Below, piece after piece: positions 6,419-13,547 of a DNA stretch of 24,007 nucleotides (its first letter is position 1; each line of letters starts with the position of its first letter). The translations under genes and the position numbers were made by a program. The DNA is from a virus, in IMG/VR virus record IMGVR_UViG_3300049830_000056, positions 1 through 24,007 of that record; one strand, 5' to 3'. The notes beneath the pieces are model-generated. The model saw nothing but the letters and a program-made list of their open reading frames with translations. It did no database searches and was not told the origin of the DNA.

Positions 6419-7359
6419 TTATCGTCCAATTTCGTTGCCAAAGATCGAAACGTGTACTCGAGCCGATACATTATAACCAAGCGATAATGCTCGTAGTGTT
6501 ACTTCCTTAGCTACCGCTTGCTGGCCTGCTTCAGTTGCACCCACTGGCATAATGAATACAGGATACGAAACGCCAGCTGCCCTAAATTCCTTTACAACTC
6601 GATCCAGTTCGTCCCACTGTCTATCTTCTGGTCCTAGAACAAATTTAAGTTGCCCCTTAGTAGAAATATTAGAATAGCTCTTAACTACTTCTGGCTTAAT
6701 TGCCTTTTCATTTCGTTCACCCGATACGGTAAATAGCTTAGGAGATACAGAGAACATAATACGAGTATATTGACTGATATCCTTGAAATAATCAGAAAAT
6801 TCTTTGGTAAGATTTTGTGTGCCATTAGTTTCAAAAGTAACATACCTTGGTAGATTATTAGAACGTCGCATTGTAGTACCGGGCATAATACCGCCTGTAT
6901 ACTTTTCAAACTCCTGCATAAGAGCTATAGTATCTCTTTGTGACTTAGCTAATAGTGGTTCGCCACCAGTAAAGCACATATGCGTCTCTGATTGCGAATA
7001 ATCATTTAGGAATGTACCATAAGGATTGTGATCTGCTGTCATTAAGTCCATTAACTTCTTGGCTAAGTCCTCTGCCGTATCTGAATGTGATAGGCATTTA
7101 AACTTTTTCGACCAAGTATAAGACGAATCACAACCATAATCCCAAACAGGAAGATCTTCTAATCTATTTACCAAAGCTACATCAAAGTCTTTATATGGCA
7201 ATATATAGGTTTCTGGATTAGTTGGATCTTTTTGCCCGAAGCCCGAACATTGGAGGTTACATCCCCAGTAACGTAACCAGACTGTATTACAGCCGGTGTA
7301 CATACCTTCTCCTTGAAGACTAGAGAAAAAAACTCAGAATAAGAAATTAAATTACTCAC
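6419..7359 (-). CDS. queE: 7-carboxy-7-deazaguanine synthase QueE, split by a frameshift at codon 11
   Basis: QueE is a radical-SAM enzyme that makes CDG, the third step to preQ0. Downstream motifs are clear: RYWGCNLQC, GCDSSYTW, FTGGEP, FETNGT, SVSPKL and an IMPVG segment. A GTG at 7359, 5 bases after AAAGGAGGT, encodes MSNLISYSEFF and then meets a run of seven T (7332-7326). The family-specific S-S-L-Q-G-E-G follows only in the -1 frame, joined to the main frame that continues to 6419. That main frame has a TGA at 7336-7334, so it cannot be entered from farther upstream. Joined, the protein is about 313 aa. The Fe-S cysteines read C-x3-C-x38-C. An ATG at 7303 with AAGGAGAAGGT ahead could start a version without QGEG, which I expect to be inactive. 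Either programmed -1 shifting, a mutation or a sequence error explains this. Confidence 0.88.
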
Positions 7360-7364
7360 TCTGC

Positions 7365-7373
7365 ACCTCCTTT
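7365..7373 (-). promoter_or_regulatory. Very strong ribosome binding site of queE
   Basis: The minus strand reads AAAGGAGGT, a near-complete anti-16S match, 5 bases before the GTG at 7359. It decides that translation begins in the upstream frame, which encodes the first 11 QueE residues and not the frame of the main body. Most genes nearby use weaker AAGGAA or AAGGAG sites. Confidence 0.85.
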
Positions 7374-7395
7374 CGAAAATAGAATTGTCATAATA

Positions 7396-7668
7396 TTAAA
7401 TTGTTCCTTTTTGTAGAGCTTCTACTAGATGTTCTAGTATGCTTTTATTATTCCATTTAAAAGTATCATCGTCTACGATACAATACCCGTCAACTACTTT
7501 ACCTTGATCATCAAACACTAAACATTGGTCTAGTGGATACCTTGCATTAGTGATGAGCATATTATCCTTATATAACATAACGTTATCAATGTCAAGTGAA
7601 TTATGGAACTTGTTATATGCTTTTTCTAGTAATGCTTCATCGTTTGGCTTAAAGATATACTGTATCAT
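7396..7668 (-). CDS. Small acidic protein, second gene of cassette copy 1
   Basis: This 90-aa protein is a paralogue of the 118-aa protein at 3744-4100. They share an N-M-L-I stretch, a hydrophobic-Asp-Asp-x4-V-[VI]-D-G-[FY] turn, a W-centred segment and a final I-[EL]-[EY]-x-L helix. It lacks the longer C-terminal tail of the other copy. The ATG at 7668 overlaps the stop of the His-rich gene as ATGA, so the two are translationally coupled. queE begins after a 36-base gap. No function is recognised. Confidence 0.7.
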   Translation of the reverse strand: MIQYIFKPNDEALLEKAYNKFHNSLDIDNVMLYKDNMLITNARYPLDQCLVFDDQGKVVDGYCIVDDDTFKWNNKSILEHLVEALQKGTI

Positions 7669-8195
7669 AGTCTAGTCGCATGTATTCTATGTTTATCATT
7701 TAGTTTGATATTATCGCCCCAAAGATCTTCTTTATGTATATTGGCAGCATTAACTAGTCTTGGTTTTTGATATTGACTAGAGTGTGTAAATTTAATATCA
7801 GGAGAGTCTTTAATAAAGTTAGTCCATAACTTCTTAGAACCACTAGTGTGGAATACGTCTGAATGTAATTCATTATGTCTATAAATGTGATATGCCATAG
7901 ATCGACTAATATTCTTAGCAGAACCAGCAGGTCCTTTCGCTACATATTCTTGGTTGTGAGTAGGTCCTACAACAGATATACTGTGTACCCTAGTACCTAA
8001 AATACTAGGTGATGTGTGAAAATATATAGTCTTATCGTCATGTTCGATATATTTGTGATTAGGACCAATGCTAGTCCAAGGCTTATTTGATTTAATAGTC
8101 TTAACTAATTCCTTAGTTTTCTTAGCCATAAGATCTTTACTATCACCAGGTGAGTGATAAGGCATCTCTCTTAGGAATTGTTTAAATGATTTCAC
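7665..8195 (-). CDS. His-rich basic protein, possible internal head protein, cassette copy 1
   Basis: This 176-aa protein starts with MKSFKQFLRE. That closely resembles the capsid-targeting leader of T4 internal proteins (MKTYQEFIAE), including a terminal [LI]-x-E that fits gp21 cleavage. Its body shares with the 185-aa protein at 4063-4620 a YVAKG-type segment, a His-rich HIYRHNEL helix and a G-S-K-K-LW-x2-FIK-x-SP block. The protein is basic. It starts with GTG overlapping the def stop as GTGA, with only a weak AGAAGA site, so coupling is likely. Packaging into the head and delivery into the host is inferred from the leader alone; the body has no assigned activity. Confidence 0.75.
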   Translation of the reverse strand: MKSFKQFLREMPYHSPGDSKDLMAKKTKELVKTIKSNKPWTSIGPNHKYIEHDDKTIYFHTSPSILGTRVHSISVVGPTHNQEYVAKGPAGSAKNISRSMAYHIYRHNELHSDVFHTSGSKKLWTNFIKDSPDIKFTHSSQYQKPRLVNAANIHKEDLWGDNIKLNDKHRIHATRL

Positions 8196-8689
8196 TTGTT
8201 TCTTCTGTTTAGTATTTTCATTTTCTTCTTAGCTTGCTCTTTGTGATAAGCAGTTGCTTGGTCGAACATGCATAGTCCGTCGAGATGGGAATTTTCGTGC
8301 TGAAACGCGCGAGCCGTAATTCCGTCAAATACCTTGGTCGTAACTTCACCATTAGGATCACTATAACGGACTTTAATCTTCTTAGGACGTCTAACCTTTA
8401 CAACTAACCCGGGATAACTTAGGCAACCTTCTTCTAAATATAGCTGCTCGTTCGATACATCGATTATCTTGGGATTAAAGCATGGAATAAGCTCTGTACC
8501 ATATAATACAAATACTCTAGTATTAAACCCTACTTGGTTTGCTGCTAATCCAATCCCATTATAGTGCATCATAGTTTCTGCTAGGTTACTAACAAAGTCT
8601 AGTGGATCCACAATGGGATTGGAAAAGTCAAAAGGATCCAATACCGTTTTTAAAATAGGATCATTATTTGGTACTAGATCATATAACAT
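8192..8689 (-). CDS. def: Peptide deformylase
   Basis: This 165-aa metalloenzyme removes the formyl group from new proteins. All three family motifs are intact: GIGLAANQ (45-52), EEGCLS with metal ligand C89, and QHENSH with H131, E132 and H135. The length is that of a full bacterial enzyme, slightly short at the C-terminus as in other phage deformylases. It is the first gene of the left operon, 12 bases downstream of the -10 box of a sigma70-like promoter at 8701-8729. The ATG at 8689 has a modest GAGAG site; the messenger leader would be very short. It overlaps the next gene as GTGA. Phage deformylases are usually explained as boosting processing of phage or photosystem proteins. Confidence 0.95.
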   Translation of the reverse strand: MLYDLVPNNDPILKTVLDPFDFSNPIVDPLDFVSNLAETMMHYNGIGLAANQVGFNTRVFVLYGTELIPCFNPKIIDVSNEQLYLEEGCLSYPGLVVKVRRPKKIKVRYSDPNGEVTTKVFDGITARAFQHENSHLDGLCMFDQATAYHKEQAKKKMKILNRRNK

Positions 8690-8700
8690 AATATTCTCTC

Positions 8701-8729
8701 ATTATATAGTATTTAGACAACAAAATCAA
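8701..8729 (-). promoter_or_regulatory. Sigma70-like early promoter of the left operon
   Basis: On the minus strand TTGATT (8729-8724) and TATAAT (8706-8701) are separated by exactly 17 bases. It sits in the 43-base gap between the membrane-protein gene and def, pointing at def. Three other promoters in the window share the same architecture. Confidence 0.75.
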
Positions 8730-8732
8730 GTA

Positions 8733-9029
8733 TTAACTTCCAACCTTGATATTATTTCTTACTACTAGAGCATAACCAATACAACTAGCAACTAATAGTC
8801 CTGTTACGACAAGACTTGCAGGGTATAAAGCAACTAGTAATGTGAATGGAACAATAATAGCCCCTGTTTTTAGGATAATTAGTCCCTTAGTAATACCAAA
8901 CCGAAACATAAGAGTTTTAGCAATAGGGTTCAATTCTCGGCCTTTTCCATTCGATAGAAAGGTAATAGTAGTCTTAATATCCCAGACATTAAGTCCAAGT
9001 AAAACTAATAGTAAAATAATATTTAACAT
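8733..9029 (-). CDS. DUF5658-like membrane protein
   Basis: This 98-aa protein has three or four hydrophobic helices. It shows the pattern N-x2-D-x-K-T-T...L..G.G-R-E-L-N-P followed by a K in the next helix, which I associate with the DUF5658 family of small membrane proteins. Function is unknown. The ATG at 9029 follows AAGGAG by 4 bases and lies 13 bases after the gene 46 stop. It ends the recombination-gene operon, just before the def promoter. Confidence 0.75.
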   Translation of the reverse strand: MLNIILLLVLLGLNVWDIKTTITFLSNGKGRELNPIAKTLMFRFGITKGLIILKTGAIIVPFTLLVALYPASLVVTGLLVASCIGYALVVRNNIKVGS

Positions 9030-9041
9030 TCTTCTTCTCCT

Positions 9042-10751
9042 TTAATTAACTATTCGACTAAAGTTACCAACCTTGGCGAACTTTATTACATTATCGAATT
9101 TATCTTGCATTCTTTCGCTATGTGATATAATAAACACATTAGAATCCGTTAGCGACTCAATCATTTCCATTAGTGCATCTTGCGCTTCTGAATCTACTGC
9201 GCCATCAACTACTTCATCCATAATCAATAGGTTTGTTGACGCACTATTTCTAATCTTAGCCACTGCACGCCATGTCATCATTAATGCTAAGTCAATACGA
9301 GCCTTCTCGCCTTCACTAAACGAAGCATAAGTAAACACATCTCTAAATCGTGATTTAATTGTCTCATTAAATGTTTCGTCTAACTGAAACTCACACATAA
9401 AGTTCATCTGTGCTAGATACTTATTTATCAATTTATTCATCACAGGTACATATTGCTTGATGATTTTAGTTTTAATGCCAGTATCTTTTAATAGATGTGC
9501 TGCCATTTCATAAACAGACTTCTGGTTACTTAAGGCTTCGCTTTTCTTTTTATATAACTTTAGCTCTTTAATATAGTTAGCAGAGTCTTCAGATTCCTTA
9601 TGAATCTTTTGTGTCTGAGTATGCAATGTTTGTATTTCGTCATTTAGTTCATTAATATAACGCTGATAAAAGCCAATCTGTTGATTGTTCTCTGATATAC
9701 GTTTATTTAATTCGCCAATCTGTTCGTTATACTCGTTAATCTCTTTCAGCTTGGCATTGGTAATATTAATTTCTAGTTCAATTTTATGTAGTGCGTCTTT
9801 AACTTCTTCAGTTTTAGACTTCCTGCTATCAATTGTGCTAATTTTAAACTCGTGATCGATACCTTGTTTACACGTAGGGCAATTATCGTGATCGTGGAAA
9901 AACTGTATCTCTTTATTAAGTTTACGTACCTTATCTTCTAAGGCAGACTCCATAGATACTAGTTTATTCTTGCGCTGATCAAATTTATTTAATCCAGATA
10001 CAATATCGTTAAGCTCATCTGTTTGAATTAAAAGCAGATCAACTTCATTAGAAGCAGTAACAATTAACGAGTCGTAGTCAGCAATCTTCTTACGCTTCTC
10101 TTCAATTAACTCTTCGTTGTTTGCCTTTAAACTATCTAGATGCTTATTGTGTAACTTAATCTTTTGATCACAAAGACTAATTTGCTGATCTGTTTCTCGC
10201 ATCTCATATTTATTATCACTAATTTTATCTTTAAGAATACTATTCATAATAGAGAAGATTTGAATATCTAACAGATCTTCTACAACACCGCGCCTTTGTG
10301 CTGCTGGTAGCTGCATAAAGGGCATATAGTTAGCAGAACCAAGTACGACAATTTGACTAAACGTCTTGAAGTTCATTTTAAGGATTGACTTTTCAAGATA
10401 CTCTTGGTCGTCTCTAATACCAGCATTTTGATTTAGCATAATTCCATCTTGATATATTTCAAAAATATTAGGCTTCATGCCACGTCTAATCATATACTTC
10501 TTGTTAGAAACACTAAAGTCAACTTCAACTAATAAGTTCTTGTTAGTAATTGAATTAATAATTTGTGGTTTATTGATATTGCGGAATGGTTTGCCATATA
10601 AAGCATAAGTTAAAGATTCCAAAACCGTGCTTTTCCCCGCACCATTCTCGCCCATAATAAGGGTAGACTGTGCCCGGTTGAGCTGTATTTCTGTAAATTG
10701 GTTACCAGTACTTAATATATTTTGATATCGTAGAGTTTCAAAATTAATCAT
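9042..10751 (-). CDS. 46: gp46 recombination endonuclease subunit (Rad50/SbcC-like ATPase)
   Basis: gp46 with gp47 forms the T4 Mre11/Rad50-type complex that resects DNA ends for recombination-dependent replication and degrades host DNA. This 569-aa protein aligns with T4 gp46 (560 aa). Visible are Walker A GENGAGKST (34-42), a Q-loop region QIVVLGSANYMPFM, long coiled coils flanking a zinc hook CPTC (291-294), ABC signature FSEGEK (478-483), Walker B LLIMDE (508-513) and the H-loop ISHS. The ATG at 10751 directly follows the small gene upstream (2-base gap); no strong ribosome site is seen, so coupling is likely. Confidence 0.97.
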   Translation of the reverse strand: MINFETLRYQNILSTGNQFTEIQLNRAQSTLIMGENGAGKSTVLESLTYALYGKPFRNINKPQIINSITNKNLLVEVDFSVSNKKYMIRRGMKPNIFEIYQDGIMLNQNAGIRDDQEYLEKSILKMNFKTFSQIVVLGSANYMPFMQLPAAQRRGVVEDLLDIQIFSIMNSILKDKISDNKYEMRETDQQISLCDQKIKLHNKHLDSLKANNEELIEEKRKKIADYDSLIVTASNEVDLLLIQTDELNDIVSGLNKFDQRKNKLVSMESALEDKVRKLNKEIQFFHDHDNCPTCKQGIDHEFKISTIDSRKSKTEEVKDALHKIELEINITNAKLKEINEYNEQIGELNKRISENNQQIGFYQRYINELNDEIQTLHTQTQKIHKESEDSANYIKELKLYKKKSEALSNQKSVYEMAAHLLKDTGIKTKIIKQYVPVMNKLINKYLAQMNFMCEFQLDETFNETIKSRFRDVFTYASFSEGEKARIDLALMMTWRAVAKIRNSASTNLLIMDEVVDGAVDSEAQDALMEMIESLTDSNVFIISHSERMQDKFDNVIKFAKVGNFSRIVN

Positions 10752-10753
10752 AT

Positions 10754-11179
10754 TTAAAGGTTACTCAGCCCTTGCTTATACCGTTCTTGGTTAATTGCAG
10801 TGATCCAATTTTGAAGCATAGAACTTACATGTGATGTAGCTTGTTTATCTTGAACCATTTGAACATAAGCTATTAGACCTTTATCCGTTACTTGTGTCCA
10901 ATAATCCTTAACTACGTCTGCATTCTCGACTATCCATTGGTTGACGATAACGGCTGCTTGTTCTTTTAAAACAGTCTGCATAATTTCTATAATAAGAGGT
11001 TCTTTAGTTCCTGTTATATTACCATAAGAATTTTTAGTTTCTTGACGTTCGAAGAATACCTTGGGTATTGCAGACTTAACGATATCATAAAGATCTTCTT
11101 CTGTAATAAGATCGCCAAGCGGTTGTTTTTGAATTCGTTCTACTACTCTATCTACAATATTAGAATTACCAGTACTCAT
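10754..11179 (-). CDS. Unknown 141-aa protein between genes 47 and 46
   Basis: This is a soluble, mostly helical protein without recognised motifs. The N-terminal half contains an LGDLITEEDLYDIVKSAIPKV-type segment and the C-terminal half is rich in Gln, Val and Trp (YWTQV, LQNWITAIN). It starts at the ATG 11179 with AGAGGAAA upstream, overlapping the small gene before it by 14 bases, and ends 2 bases before gene 46. Small genes between 47 and 46 are common in T4-like phages. The tight packing suggests co-expression with the nuclease complex but does not prove a shared function. Confidence 0.75.
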   Translation of the reverse strand: MSTGNSNIVDRVVERIQKQPLGDLITEEDLYDIVKSAIPKVFFERQETKNSYGNITGTKEPLIIEIMQTVLKEQAAVIVNQWIVENADVVKDYWTQVTDKGLIAYVQMVQDKQATSHVSSMLQNWITAINQERYKQGLSNL

Positions 11180-11342
11180 TTACGTCTTTCCTCTCATCAT
11201 TTTTACCTTGTTCATATGCAGATTCTAACCACTTAATTATGAGTTTATATTTGTCTACATCATTATCTGCTAGTTCTTCGAATAGTCGTTCTACTCTAAG
11301 AGAATACGATTCTATTTCATTGAGCCAGTTATCAAAGCTCAT
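11166..11342 (-). CDS. Small 58-aa acidic helical protein downstream of gene 47
   Basis: The minus strand from ATG 11342 reads MSFDNWLNEIESYSLRVERL, then continues through EELADND, KWLESAYEQGKND and ends NEYW before TAA. It has an excellent ribosome site (AAGGAGT, 7 bases upstream). It begins 2 bases after the gene 47 stop and overlaps the next gene by 14 bases, as real genes in this operon do. It is predicted to be two charged helices. No homologue is recognised. Confidence 0.75.
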   Translation of the reverse strand: MSFDNWLNEIESYSLRVERLFEELADNDVDKYKLIIKWLESAYEQGKNDERKDVNEYW

Positions 11343-11344
11343 AG

Positions 11345-12413
11345 TTAAACTCCTTGGTGTAAGGCTTCATTATATAGATCTGCCAATAATTTGTCAAGAC
11401 TTTTCTTTTCAACTGTAGTTTCTATTTGCTCTACTACTTTACGAAGTATAGTAAGTGTATCTTCAGCTTCGTCTACAATATCATCAACATCTTCTAGATT
11501 AATGTTGAGTTTATCCTCTAGAACTTGTATATCAATAACGCCGGACTCTTCTAGCTTAGTAATAAACATATCAAACCAATAAGGATTATTTTTGTTATTA
11601 ATTACTACTTTAACATAACTTCCTTTGTAAGAAGAAACGTCCATATCCATAAAGTCTTGCAGTTCTTTATTGCTATCATCATAGAAAATTTTAGTGAACA
11701 TCATAAACGGATTTCGAATAAACGTTATCTCGCGAGTTTCTGTATCAAAGATGTGAAACCCTCTTGGATCATTAAAATCTGACCAAGACATTTCATATGG
11801 TGTACCTAGATAGTTAATATTACCACGACTTGATTTATGGTGATAGTGCCCTGAGCATACAATATCGAACTTGCTAAACAGTTTAACGTCCATGCCGTGA
11901 TCATTAAACGAGCCACGATGCATTTCAAACCCAGCTAGTTCTAGATGTCCTAATAAGATAGGCGCATCTGTCTCTTCGACAAACGACATCATCTTACCAT
12001 AGTTACTATTATTAACCCATGGTAGCAAAGCAATCTTTAAATCATCAATGACAAGATGACTAGGTTCATTTGCATGTACTGTTATATTGGGATATTCGTT
12101 TAATAGTAACTCGGGTGAATTAACGTGGTTTGAGTCTTTATAGAACACATCATGATTACCAACAAAGGTAATTAGATTGATATTCTTTTCTTTACAAGGA
12201 TCGAAGAAGTATTTACGTGCCTTATATAAAGTTAGAAAGTTAATATATTTCCTTCGCTCGAACAAATCCCCTAACTGTATAACAGTAGAGATATTATTAG
12301 CTTCTAAATAAGGAAATAGTGATTGTGAATAGAATTTTTCAAAGTAGTCATGGAACGCTAAGTTATCGTTGCGCGCTCCGAAAGTGTGTATCACCAAGAA
12401 GACAAATCTTCAT
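11345..12413 (-). CDS. 47: gp47 recombination endonuclease subunit (Mre11/SbcD-like), split by a frameshift at codon 11
   Basis: gp47 is the metallophosphoesterase nuclease partner of gp46. The ATG at 12413 (AAAGGAGGT 8 bases upstream) encodes M-K-I-C-L-L-G-D-T-H-F, the expected GDxH metal site (D8, H10). At TTT (12383-12381) the frame would continue to a stop five codons later. One base on (+1), the sequence resumes as F-G-A-R-N-D-N and runs to 11345. The remaining nuclease motifs are intact: LGDLFERR, VGNHD, LGHLEL and SGHYHH. The joined length is about 355 aa, against 339 in T4. Without the first 10 codons two metal ligands would be missing, so the downstream frame alone is unlikely to be a working nuclease. 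Slippage of tRNA-Phe from TTT to TTC before a CGG codon would restore it; mutation or a sequence error are alternatives. Confidence 0.9.
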
Positions 12414-12421
12414 AAGCGATA

Positions 12422-12430
12422 ACCTCCTTT
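12422..12430 (-). promoter_or_regulatory. Very strong ribosome binding site of gene 47, partly in a hairpin
   Basis: AAAGGAGGT lies 8 bases before the ATG at 12413 and fixes initiation in the frame that encodes the GDxH motif. An upstream CTCCT (minus strand, 12443-12439) can pair with AGGAG (12428-12424) across a 10-base loop, which could mask the site. The pairing is only 5 bp, so any control by it is tentative. Confidence 0.7.
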
Positions 12431-12452
12431 CTATTAAGAGGAGAAATAATGT

Positions 12453-12617
12453 TTAGCGGCGTGTCTTATTGTGTTTAGTTAAAACAGTTTCACAATAGTC
12501 TTTAATAGTTTCTAGAACTTGTGCTTGATTAAATTTTACATGTGAAGGTGTGGTCGAGTCAAGGATAGACTCACCAATCTGCTGAACAATTGCTGGAATT
12601 GAATTAAACCTGCTCAT
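12453..12617 (-). CDS. Small 54-aa protein between genes 55 and 47
   Basis: From ATG 12617 the minus strand encodes MSRFNSIPAIVQQIGESILD, then a TTPSHVKFNQ turn, a Q-V-L-E-T-I-K-D-Y helix and a basic tail ending KTRR. AAGGTGAG lies about 8 bases upstream and the start overlaps the end of gene 55 by 14 bases. It is followed by a 39-base leader for gene 47. It is not recognised. The basic tail would suit a nucleic-acid-binding accessory protein, which is only a guess. Confidence 0.7.
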   Translation of the reverse strand: MSRFNSIPAIVQQIGESILDSTTPSHVKFNQAQVLETIKDYCETVLTKHNKTRR

Positions 12618-13176
12618 CTGTATTCTCACCTTCTGTAATAAATTTAGTTACGCCTTTAGCCTTAGCTGCGTCTTTCTTCTCTTTTTGTTTAGTTTCGTAC
12701 TTCTCTGCCATAACAGATAGCTTCTCATGGTCCATAGTTAATACTGTAGCTTGGAAATAAGAAGCATCGTCTGGAGCCATTTCAATAAGAGAGTTCATAG
12801 CTATTGAATTTTCCATCGACTTATACTTAATATACGATTGCTTCTTCTCTTTATCAATACGCCTTAAAAAAGCATACCAAATAATTTGTGTGAAGTAAGA
12901 AAATGGATTCTTAGTCTTCTCCGGATTAAAATTGTGTAGGTACCTCAAACAATTTTCAATGCCATCGCCGATCATTTCTTCTCTATATGAATATCCAATA
13001 AAGTTATAATTAAGCGAAAGATTATTAGCAATTAAATATACACAATTGCCAATATAATCATTAATCCTAGGAGACTCTTCTCCGGCTTCTTTTGCTAATT
13101 TATAGTTAGCAATATGTATAACCATTTCTTCGTATAATTTTTTGTTATCTATGTAATTATTAGCAACCTTAGCCAT
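12604..13176 (-). CDS. 55: gp55 late sigma factor
   Basis: gp55 is the phage sigma factor that directs host RNA polymerase to TATAAATA late promoters, with gp33 and the sliding clamp as co-activators. This 190-aa protein is close to T4 gp55 in length (185 aa). It has the sigma region-2-like core: Y-R-E-E-M-I-G-D-G-I-E-N-C, a Y-L-H-N-F-N-P segment and NPFSYFTQIIWYAFLRRI, followed by a charged C-terminus. The ATG at 13176 has AAGGAA 5 bases upstream. Perfect late boxes elsewhere in the window agree with the assignment. It is placed between UvsW and gp47, a common order in cyanophage-type genomes. Confidence 0.95.
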   Translation of the reverse strand: MAKVANNYIDNKKLYEEMVIHIANYKLAKEAGEESPRINDYIGNCVYLIANNLSLNYNFIGYSYREEMIGDGIENCLRYLHNFNPEKTKNPFSYFTQIIWYAFLRRIDKEKKQSYIKYKSMENSIAMNSLIEMAPDDASYFQATVLTMDHEKLSVMAEKYETKQKEKKDAAKAKGVTKFITEGENTDEQV

Positions 13177-13184
13177 TGACTTCC

Positions 13185-13547
13185 TTATTGTAATGTATTA
13201 TTGCCGAGGTTGGCAAACGTCGATTTTAAATTTGCTTCTAGAATTTTAGAGCATTCTAGTATTTCATTTTGTGCTGTTTGATATCCAGCATCATTATATG
13301 TTAAGAACGTATTGTAATATTGTGTCATATTCTCAGATGCTTCATAACAATATATAACATTTTCTTCCTTAAAAGTCAAGCACTTATCTTTAGCCAATAC
13401 CAAAGTATCTTTTAATGCCATACCGCCACTTGTGGTAGTATATACTGTTAATGGATCAATAATTTTAATAGCAGAAGTATAAGGATAGTCGCACTTAGCA
13501 ATAATCTCATCATAAACACCGTTTAGTCTAAAGATATAAACTTTCAT
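13185..13547 (-). CDS. Unknown 120-aa protein between uvsW and gene 55
   Basis: The protein is not recognised. It starts MKVYIFRLNGVYDEIIAKCD and contains a T-T-T-S-G-G turn followed by a basic/hydrophobic beta segment, then a helical C-terminal half rich in Asn, Tyr and Gln (QYYNTFLTYNDAGYQ). It could be a small alpha/beta protein. The ATG at 13547 overlaps the uvsW stop as TAATG, and gene 55 starts upstream-coupled 8 bases after its stop. Its fixed place among recombination and late-transcription genes suggests co-regulation only. Confidence 0.75.
   Translation of the reverse strand: MKVYIFRLNGVYDEIIAKCDYPYTSAIKIIDPLTVYTTTSGGMALKDTLVLAKDKCLTFKEENVIYCYEASENMTQYYNTFLTYNDAGYQTAQNEILECSKILEANLKSTFANLGNNTLQ

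Noticed and set aside
7177-7359. A 60-aa protein read straight from the GTG at 7359 as a separate gene.
   Set aside because: Only its first 11 residues look like anything (the QueE N-terminus); the rest overlaps queE out of frame and has no recognisable features.
11345-12397. TTG at 12397 as the start of gene 47 without any frameshift.
   Set aside because: No ribosome site precedes it and it lacks the GDxH metal motif that is encoded just upstream in another frame after a strong ribosome site.
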